From NCBI GenBank assembly GCA_947652855.1, contig CANTEO010000073.1, positions 1 through 10,479 of the forward strand: 10,479 bases of DNA. Direction: 5' to 3'. Under the pieces are notes generated by a model that was not told the DNA's origin, searched no databases, and saw only the letters and a program-made list of their open reading frames with translations. Position numbers and translations under genes: made by a program. The stretch comes from an uncultured Roseburia sp. (lineage in GTDB: Bacteria > Bacillota > Clostridia > Lachnospirales > Lachnospiraceae). Position 1 is the stretch's first letter. Each line of letters begins with the position of its first letter. This document shows, in pieces, positions 6,434 to 10,479 of this stretch.

Positions 6434-6448
6434 AGGAGGTTGTTCCAA

Positions 6449-6874
6449 ATGGCAAAGAAAGTGGAAGGATACATCAAATTACAGATACCAGCCGGAAAGG
6501 CAACGCCCGCTCCTCCAGTTGGGCCGGCGTTAGGCCAGCACGGCGTGAACATCGTGGAGTTCACCAAGCAGTTCAATGCAAGGACCGCTGACCAGGGAGA
6601 CTTAATCATCCCGGTCGTAATCACCGTATATGCGGACAGAAGCTTTAGCTTCATCACCAAGACCCCGCCTGCGGCCGTACTGATTAAAAAAGCCTGCAAC
6701 ATCAAATCCGGCTCCGCAGAGCCGAATAAGACCAAGGTGGCTTCGATTTCCAAGGCAAAATTACAGGAAATCGCAGAGCTTAAGATGCCGGACTTAAACG
6801 CGGCTTCGATAGAGGCGGCCATGAGCATGATCGCCGGCACGGCCAGGTCAATGGGAGTGACGGTGGAGGAATAA
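6449..6874 (+). CDS. rplK: 50S ribosomal protein L11
   Basis: This 141-residue protein is the usual length for L11, part of the GTPase-associated centre of the large subunit, where it binds 23S rRNA and contacts elongation factors. The N-terminal domain carries the conserved LQIPAGKATPAPPVGPALGQ run and HGVNIVEFTKQFN. The C-terminal rRNA-binding domain ends with AASIEAAMSMIAGTARSMGVTVEE, the expected signature region. I take the ATG at 6449, 9 bases after AAAGGAGG; a TTG nine bases earlier overlaps the ribosome site spacing and is unlikely. It is separated from rplA by an 82-base gap that holds a candidate L1-binding hairpin. Confidence 0.97.
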   Translation: MAKKVEGYIKLQIPAGKATPAPPVGPALGQHGVNIVEFTKQFNARTADQGDLIIPVVITVYADRSFSFITKTPPAAVLIKKACNIKSGSAEPNKTKVASISKAKLQEIAELKMPDLNAASIEAAMSMIAGTARSMGVTVEE

Positions 6875-6917
6875 CGCAGGCCAGACGAAACAGGCAGAAC
6901 TTCCAAATTAACAAACC

Positions 6918-6945
6918 GTGGGAGGGTTCTCCCCGATAACACCAC
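6918..6945 (+). promoter_or_regulatory. Candidate L1-binding mRNA leader upstream of rplA
   Basis: GTGG (6918-6921) can pair with CCAC (6942-6945). Inside lies a GGG/CCC helix (6924-6926 with 6931-6933) capped by a short loop, with the purine-rich asymmetric internal loop GATAACA on the 3' side. Ribosomal protein L1 is known to repress its own mRNA by binding a mimic of its 23S rRNA site. This layout, just before the rplA ribosome site, fits that role. An alternative GGGAG/CTCCC hairpin overlaps it. Confidence 0.45.
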
Positions 6946-6956
6946 AGGAGGCAATC

Positions 6957-7652
6957 ATGAAAAGAGGAAAGAAATATTTAGAGGCCGCAAAGGCAATTGA
7001 CAGGACCGCGACATACGACAAGGCAGAAGCGGTTGATTTGGCAAAAAAAGCGGCTTTTGCAAAATTTGACGAGACGATTGAAGCCCATATCCGCACCGGA
7101 TGCGACGGGCGCCATGCAGAGCAGCAGATCCGCGGCGCAGTCGTCCTGCCGCACGGAACCGGAAAAACAGTCCGTGTCCTTGTGTTCGCAAAAGGCGCGA
7201 AGCTGGACGAGGCGCAGGCGGCCGGAGCAGATTTCGTCGGCGGCGAGGAACTGATTCCGAAAATTCAAAACGATGGATGGCTTGATTTTGACGTCGTTGT
7301 CTCAACGCCGGACATGATGGGCGTCGTCGGACGTTTAGGCCGCGTGCTCGGGCCAAAAGGCTTAATGCCAAACCCGAAAGCCGGAACCGTCACAATGGAC
7401 GTTACGAAAGCGATCAATGAGATCAAAGCCGGTAAGATCGAGTACCGGTTAGACAAGAGCAACATTATCCACGTGCCAATTGGAAAAGCTTCCTTTACAA
7501 ATGAACAATTAGCGGACAACTTCCAAACTCTTATGGATGCAATCAACAAGGCGCGGCCAAGCGGCGTAAAAGGCCAGTTCATCAAAAGCATTACGCTGGC
7601 CCCGACCATGGGTCCTGGCATAAAGGTGAACGTAGCAAAAATGTCGTCATAG
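6957..7652 (+). CDS. rplA: 50S ribosomal protein L1
   Basis: This 231-residue protein builds the mobile L1 stalk that helps release deacylated tRNA from the E site, and in many bacteria it represses its own translation. The family signature GRLGRVLGPKGLMPNPKAGTV is present at about residues 124-144. The flanking segments are typical too, for example VLPHGTGKTVRVLVFAKG near residue 65 and a C-terminal TLAPTMGPGIKVNV. The ATG at 6957 has AGGAGG 5 bases upstream; an in-frame upstream start near 6918 would run through the candidate leader hairpin and is rejected. It ends at TAG, 21 bases before a new promoter, so rplJ-rplL form a separately controlled unit. Confidence 0.97.
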   Translation: MKRGKKYLEAAKAIDRTATYDKAEAVDLAKKAAFAKFDETIEAHIRTGCDGRHAEQQIRGAVVLPHGTGKTVRVLVFAKGAKLDEAQAAGADFVGGEELIPKIQNDGWLDFDVVVSTPDMMGVVGRLGRVLGPKGLMPNPKAGTVTMDVTKAINEIKAGKIEYRLDKSNIIHVPIGKASFTNEQLADNFQTLMDAINKARPSGVKGQFIKSITLAPTMGPGIKVNVAKMSS

Positions 7653-7673
7653 CGCCCGTTTGGCCCAGACTTG

Positions 7674-7702
7674 TTGACATCTAAGATATATCATGCTATA
7701 AT
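7674..7702 (+). promoter_or_regulatory. Perfect consensus sigma-A promoter of rplJ-rplL
   Basis: -35 TTGACA (7674-7679), an exact 17-base spacer and -10 TATAAT (7697-7702): both hexamers match the consensus at every base. RNA should start near 7709, giving a leader of about 190 bases before rplJ. Confidence 0.93.
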
Positions 7703-7708
7703 GCGTAA

Positions 7709-7842
7709 GCACATTGCCGAAGACAGCAGGCGCCATAGGCGTAATCGAAAGAGCCTGCCGAGGGATTGAGAAGATTTTCAGGATATTATTTTCTTTTTGA
7801 ACGCTCAAAGCCTCCCTGCCTTCTGGCGGGGAGGCTTTTCTG
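7709..7842 (+). ncRNA. Ribosomal protein L10 leader (L10-L12 autoregulatory RNA)
   Basis: This is the Firmicutes-type L10 leader. The conserved core is CCGAAGACAGCAGG (7717-7730), with GCAGGC (7726-7731) pairing to GCCTGC (7753-7758) and followed by CGAGGG, plus a small inner GCC/GGC hairpin at 7732-7739. The core contains the kink-turn-type region that binds L10(L12)n complexes. A strong terminator-like hairpin closes the leader. Known regulation is feedback: excess L10-L12 binding favours premature termination. Confidence 0.88.
7807..7841 (+). terminator. Attenuator hairpin of the L10 leader
   Basis: A 14-base-pair stem, AAAGCCTCCCTGCC (7807-7820) with GGCGGGGAGGCTTT (7825-7838) including one G-T wobble, loop TTCT, then TTTTC. 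It sits 60 bases before rplJ and is the conditional terminator of the leader. Confidence 0.88.
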
Positions 7843-7902
7843 ACGGCAAACGTCGCAAAGCACATCATATCATCAATCATTACAGAAGGAGGTGTACCAT
7901 TC

Positions 7903-8454
7903 GTGGCAAAGGTAGAACTGAAACAGCCAATCATACAGGAAATTTCCGATCACATTAAAGATGCGCAGTCTGTTGTCGTAGTTGACTACCGCGGCCTGAC
8001 AGTGGCGGAAGACACGCAGCTTAGAAAACAGCTTAGGGAATCTGGCATTACTTACAAAGTTTATAAGAACACGATGATGAACTTCGCGTTCAAGGACACA
8101 GACTTTGAGAGCCTTGCCCCGGTTCTGGAAGGGCCAAGCGCAATTGCGATCTCTTCTACAGACGCAACTGCCCCGGCAAGGATTTTGGCAAAATTTGCCA
8201 AGAACGCCCCTGCGCTTGAAATGAAGGCCGGCGTTGTAGAAGGGACATTTTATGATGCGGAAGGCATAAAGACAATCGCTTCCGTTCCATCCAGAGACGA
8301 ACTGCTCTCCAAGTTCCTTGGCAGCATCCAGTCTCCGATTACGAACCTTGCGCGCGTCCTGAATCAGATTGCGGAAAAAGGCGGCGCAGACAGCGCGGCC
8401 GCACAGGCTGCAGAAGCGGCTCCCGCAGAGGAAGCAGAAGCCGAAAGCAACTAA
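7903..8454 (+). CDS. rplJ: 50S ribosomal protein L10
   Basis: This 183-residue protein anchors the L7/L12 dimers on the large subunit and, with L12, represses its own operon through the leader RNA. The N-terminal rRNA-binding domain shows QSVVVVDYRGLTVAEDTQLRKQLRE (23-47) and YKVYKNTMMNFAF. The C-terminal helix that carries L12 lies in the last third. The protein is slightly longer than the common 165-175 residues because of an Ala/Glu-rich tail after residue 165. It starts with GTG at 7903, about 10 bases after AGGAGG. It is followed after 65 bases by rplL. Confidence 0.96.
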   Translation: MAKVELKQPIIQEISDHIKDAQSVVVVDYRGLTVAEDTQLRKQLRESGITYKVYKNTMMNFAFKDTDFESLAPVLEGPSAIAISSTDATAPARILAKFAKNAPALEMKAGVVEGTFYDAEGIKTIASVPSRDELLSKFLGSIQSPITNLARVLNQIAEKGGADSAAAQAAEAAPAEEAEAESN

Positions 8455-8519
8455 CGCTTGACGTCTAAGGCGAAGACAGAATCAGCAATTAAATACAAGT
8501 TAAATGGAGGTAAATCAAA

Positions 8520-8894
8520 ATGGCTAAATTGACAACGGAAGAATTTATTGAAGCTATTAAAGAATTAAGCGTATTAGAATTAAACGATTTAGTAAAAGCG
8601 TGTGAAGAAGAGTTCGGCGTATCCGCAGCGGCGGGCGTTGTGGTTGCAGCTGCAGGCGGCGAAAGCGCAGCGGCTGAAGAAAAGACCGAATTTGACGTTG
8701 AGCTGACTGAGGTTGGCCCGAACAAGGTTAAGGTCATCAAGGTTGTCCGCGAAGTGACTGGCTTGGGCTTAAAAGAAGCGAAAGACGTAGTTGACGGCGC
8801 TCCGAAGATCGTAAAAGAGGCTGCTGACAAAGCGACCGCTGACGACATCAAGGCGAAACTGGAAGCTGAAGGCGCTAAGGTTACGTTAAAATAA
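8520..8894 (+). CDS. rplL: 50S ribosomal protein L7/L12
   Basis: This 124-residue protein forms the flexible stalk that recruits and activates translational GTPases. The N-terminal dimerisation domain (residues 1-36, LTTEEFIEAIKELSVLELNDLV) leads to an Ala/Gly-rich hinge (about 37-53), then the globular C-terminal domain (56-124) with the conserved EVGPNKVKVIKVVREVTGLGLKEAK and KEAADKATADDIKAKLEAEGAKV. Length and composition are normal. The ATG is 9 bases after GGAGG. It is the last gene before a terminator; rpoB, its frequent next neighbour, does not follow directly. Confidence 0.98.
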   Translation: MAKLTTEEFIEAIKELSVLELNDLVKACEEEFGVSAAAGVVVAAAGGESAAAEEKTEFDVELTEVGPNKVKVIKVVREVTGLGLKEAKDVVDGAPKIVKEAADKATADDIKAKLEAEGAKVTLK

Positions 8895-8913
8895 TCTTAC
8901 ACCATGTAAAATC

Positions 8914-8939
8914 AAGGGGCTGCAGCAGCAGCCTCTTTT
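8914..8939 (+). terminator. Intrinsic terminator after rplL
   Basis: AAGGGGCTGC (8914-8923) pairs with GCAGCCTCTT (8928-8937) across an AGCA loop, with one G-T wobble and a short T run. It lies 20 bases after the rplL stop. Confidence 0.82.
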
Positions 8940-8986
8940 GAATTGCTTCCCCGTCAAGCAGACAATTGAAAAAATAGAAGTTTTTC

Positions 8987-9016
8987 CTGCCAGCAGATTA
9001 ACTGCTGGCAGTTTTT
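8987..9016 (+). terminator. Second, perfect hairpin terminator behind rplL
   Basis: A perfect 10-base-pair stem, CTGCCAGCAG (8987-8996) with CTGCTGGCAG (9002-9011), loop ATTAA, then TTTTT. It backs up the terminator 50 bases upstream, or is the leftover terminator of a lost gene. Confidence 0.85.
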
Positions 9017-9034
9017 ATGCTGCTTACAAGTATC

Positions 9035-9068
9035 TTTGTGTAATTCCAGCAGCTGCAAATTACACAAA
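9035..9068. repeat. Perfect 11-base inverted repeat near the truncated gene
   Basis: TTTGTGTAATT (9035-9045) and AATTACACAAA (9058-9068) are exact inverted copies, separated by 12 bases that contain the palindrome GCAGCTGC (9049-9056). No T run follows, so it is not a terminator. It could be an operator or a cruciform site, or mark an old junction. Confidence 0.75.
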
Positions 9069-9104
9069 ATCTGCGCAGATGCTGAATGTACAGACGAAAG
9101 CCAT

Positions 9105-9500
9105 TAGGCGGCATTGCCGGAAGAAAGCAAGGAGAAGCTAGAAGACGCAGAAGACGCGTACAACAAGCTGGCGACAGACGAAGTAAAACAGAAGATCGCC
9201 GCCTCAAAGACCACCCATATCTTCACGAATGGCGGAAAGTATGGGAACGCGAAGGCGGTAAAGGCCAAGAAGGCAAATATGAGCGTGAAGAAAGGAAAGA
9301 CCTTTAAGATAAAGGCATCGGAGGTCAAGGCAAAGAAGCCGCTCAAAAAACACAGGCAGCTCTGCTATGAGTCCAGCAACGCTAAGGTGGCGGTAATGAC
9401 AAAGAAAGGCTTCATCAAAGGCAAGTCAAAAGGGACCTGCTTCATTTACGCGTATGCACAAAACGGTATCTATAAAAAAATCAAAGCAACCGTAAAATAA
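9105..9500 (+). pseudogene. C-terminal remnant of a Big_2-like surface protein
   Basis: The frame from 9108 to TAA at 9498-9500 encodes AALPEESKEKLEDAEDAYNKLATDEVKQK and then a Lys-rich Ig-like tail. The tail has the hallmarks CYESSNAKVAVMTKKGFIKGKSKGTCFIYAYAQNG, as in Big_2-type repeats at the C terminus of clostridial cell-surface proteins. The first part resembles the ALPE...AR.AYN.L spacer that normally precedes such repeats. It has no signal peptide, no good ribosome site and only a TTG (9114) as start, so it cannot be exported as it stands. The frame is interrupted by TAG at 9105-9107, where CAG would fit. Further upstream the frame runs into the rplL terminators, so the N-terminal part has been lost. 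It could instead be a short expressed protein of 128 residues from TTG. Confidence 0.6.
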
Positions 9501-9503
9501 AAG

Positions 9504-9543
9504 AAAACAAGTGTCCGGCGGTGTTGCTGGACACTTGTTTTTT
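9504..9543. terminator. Bidirectional terminator between remnant and Xre gene
   Basis: A perfect 13-base-pair stem, AAAACAAGTGTCC (9504-9516) with GGACACTTGTTTT (9529-9541), and a 12-base loop. T residues follow on the plus strand; the flank AATAAAAG before the left arm gives a T-rich tail on the minus strand. It serves both the remnant and the convergent regulator gene. A weaker ATGCCT/AGGCAT hairpin lies at 9554-9570. Confidence 0.88.
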
Positions 9544-9571
9544 CCCACCAAATATGCCTTTTACAGGCATT

Positions 9572-9901
9572 TCAAAGCTCAATTTTTTTCATTTCCACTA
9601 AGGACTCCAAATAACGAATTGTCGTCTCCAATTCTTCTATCGTAAGTGAATTCGCCACATCAATCAGAGAACTTCGCTTATGCTTTAAGCCAAATAAGAT
9701 ATAATCAGCAGAAGTGTTCAGCACGCGGCAAATTTTGGCAAGCGTATCCTGGGACAGCCCTTTTTTACCATTTTCAACTTCGGATAAAAAATTAATGGAT
9801 ATGTCAATTAGCTCGGCAAATTCAGCCTGCGTAAAATTGCTCATCAGCCGCAGCTGTCGGATCCTCTGCCCAATCTCTGGTTTTTCAAGCACAGTCTGCA
9901 T
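9572..9901 (-). CDS. Xre-family helix-turn-helix transcriptional regulator
   Basis: This 109-residue DNA-binding protein should act as a small repressor or regulator. The Cro/C1-type HTH domain covers residues 10-65: IGQRIRQLRLMSNFTQAEFAELIDIS (helices 1-2), then the recognition region INFLSEVENGKKGLSQDTLAKICRVLNTSADYIL. The remaining 40 residues form a helical tail (LTIEELETTIRYLESLVEMKK), likely for dimerisation. There is no peptidase, sensor or membrane part. The ATG at 9899-9901 follows a purine-rich GGAGGGGAG site. It is divergent from a small exported protein and converges on the surface-protein remnant. A 15-base perfect dyad in the shared promoter region covers the expected -35 position of its own promoter, which points to autoregulation. 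A role in controlling the neighbour is likely but inferred. Confidence 0.92.
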   Translation of the reverse strand: MQTVLEKPEIGQRIRQLRLMSNFTQAEFAELIDISINFLSEVENGKKGLSQDTLAKICRVLNTSADYILFGLKHKRSSLIDVANSLTIEELETTIRYLESLVEMKKIEL

Positions 9902-9957
9902 ATCTCCCCTCCATCTATTGTATTCATTTTACCAGTATTCCCGGAAACGAAAAATTG

Positions 9958-9986
9958 ATTATAGTTTGATAATATTCGCTAATAGC
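9958..9986 (-). promoter_or_regulatory. Candidate promoter of the Xre gene
   Basis: On the minus strand a perfect -10 TATAAT (9958-9963) is present. The -35 position 17 bases upstream (9981-9986) reads GCTATT, a poor match, and falls inside the dyad. Confidence 0.45.
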
Positions 9987-9989
9987 GAA
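9975..9989. promoter_or_regulatory. Perfect 15-base dyad, probable Xre operator
   Basis: TTCGCTA-A-TAGCGAA is a perfect inverted repeat with a one-base centre. It overlaps the -35 region of the regulator's promoter and ends 6 bases before the -35 of the rightward promoter. Size and placement are typical of Cro/C1-type operators. Confidence 0.6.
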
Positions 9990-9995
9990 AAATAA

Positions 9996-10024
9996 TTGAC
10001 AGATATGTTAGATCGGATTATGAT
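9996..10024 (+). promoter_or_regulatory. Strong sigma-A promoter of the small exported protein
   Basis: -35 TTGACA (9996-10001, perfect), an exact 17-base spacer and -10 TATGAT (10019-10024). RNA should start near 10031, about 40 bases before the gene at 10071. Confidence 0.8.
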
Positions 10025-10070
10025 AGGGAATGATATGCTGAGAATACGAATGAGAAAGGGAAACGAAAGC

Positions 10071-10349
10071 ATGAAAATCTGCATTCAAAGATACCTTGGA
10101 ATCTATTTGTTATTTTTTTGCTGCTTTTTTCTGCCTGCAAATAAGACATATGCTTTGCCAGAAACAAAACATGAGCATTTTTCAGACGAGAACGGGCAGC
10201 ACGGCATACAGGATGGCGTGTTTCCTTTTGACAGACGTGAATGGAGATGGTATTGGAATGAAACAGACTATATCATACTCGACTTGACATGGCCCGTGTG
10301 CATTTATCTTACGGCCTTATTCCTTATTCTGTTAAAAATCAGGCAATAA
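10071..10349 (+). CDS. Small exported membrane protein, function unknown
   Basis: This 92-residue protein matches no family I know. Residues 1-28 look like a signal peptide: MKICIQRY, a hydrophobic core LGIYLLFFCCFFLP, then a cleavage-like TYA before LPET. The middle (29-66) is hydrophilic and rich in His, Asp and aromatic residues, including REWRWYWNETDY (56-67). A second hydrophobic helix follows (about 69-88), ending in a basic KIRQ tail. The layout suggests an extracytoplasmic loop held by one or two membrane helices. I chose the ATG at 10071, which follows AAAGGG by about 10 bases and lies downstream of a strong promoter. ATGs at 10050 and further upstream in frame lack ribosome sites, and a TTG at 9996 is the -35 box itself. 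The gene is divergent from the Xre regulator and probably controlled by it. Guesses such as a stress, immunity or signalling peptide are not supported by sequence alone. Confidence 0.75.
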   Translation: MKICIQRYLGIYLLFFCCFFLPANKTYALPETKHEHFSDENGQHGIQDGVFPFDRREWRWYWNETDYIILDLTWPVCIYLTALFLILLKIRQ

Positions 10350-10479
10350 AAAGGGGCTGCCGTTTCATGCCGCGTAACAAGCGCACGTTTTCGTCTCATA
10401 GGGCAAAGCGTCCTTGCCCAATGATCAGGACAAACGCATGAGTGAATAAATTGTGAACAAATACCACCGTTACAGGAAA
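10350..10479. other. Right-edge region without a supported gene
   Basis: No convincing coding region is seen. A small hairpin GGGCAA (10401-10406) / TTGCCC (10414-10419) has no T tail. On the minus strand a frame runs in from the window edge and stops at TGA near 10398, about 27 codons with no start visible, which is too little to call. A gene such as rpoB may begin just beyond the window, but nothing here proves it. Confidence 0.4.

Noticed and set aside
6955..7371. Arg/Pro-rich open frames opposite rplA
   Set aside because: They are shadow frames on the antisense strand of a clearly coding ribosomal protein gene.
8490..8851. Open frame antisense to rplL
   Set aside because: It is a shadow of the Ala/Glu/Lys-rich rplL codons and has no start signal.
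8938..9141. 67-codon open frame on the plus strand beginning in the rplL terminator
   Set aside because: It starts inside one terminator, crosses a second perfect terminator hairpin, and overlaps the better-supported surface-protein frame.
10401..10419. Hairpin GGGCAA/TTGCCC as terminator of the small exported protein
   Set aside because: The stem is only 6 base pairs, lies 52 bases after the stop and lacks a T run.

Overview
The window reads as a chromosomal segment of a motile, anaerobic Firmicute, most likely a member of the Clostridia close to the Lachnospiraceae. This is inferred from the classic rpmG-secE-nusG-rplK-rplA-rplJ-rplL order, AGGAGG-type ribosome binding sites, consensus sigma-A promoters, a Firmicutes-type L10 leader, flagellin and chemotaxis genes, and a surface-protein remnant with a Big_2-like tail. 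No rRNA, tRNA, CRISPR array, transposase or phage gene was found.

Left part (1-5217), motility-flavoured and mostly on the minus strand. A 304-residue charged coiled-coil protein of unknown function (134-1048, minus) has a sigma-28-like -10 box upstream. Next come an orphan C5 cytosine DNA methyltransferase (1187-2143, minus) and a 172-residue unknown protein (2307-2825, minus). A compact flagellin (3020-3799, plus) follows, with its own sigma-A-type promoter and a strong terminator. Last is a soluble chemoreceptor with a C-terminal zinc-binding CZB domain (3850-5217, minus).

Middle part (5218-8939), housekeeping and all on the plus strand. A spacer carries divergent promoters for the chemoreceptor and for rpmG. 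Then come rpmG (L33, GTG start), secE, nusG, rplK (L11) and rplA (L1), with a candidate L1-binding hairpin between rplK and rplA. A perfect consensus promoter and a full L10 leader with attenuator hairpin precede rplJ (L10) and rplL (L7/L12). The unit ends in a terminator, with a second hairpin 50 bases on.

Right part (8940-10479), accessory. Where rpoB commonly follows rplL, there is instead an N-terminally truncated remnant of a surface protein, a bidirectional terminator, a convergent Xre-family regulator (9572-9901, minus), and a divergently transcribed small exported membrane protein (10071-10349, plus). The regulator and the small protein share a 169-base intergenic region holding a perfect 15-base dyad, placed to act as an operator for one or both promoters. 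This Xre / small exported protein pair is the least explained part of the window. The last 130 bases contain no supported gene.
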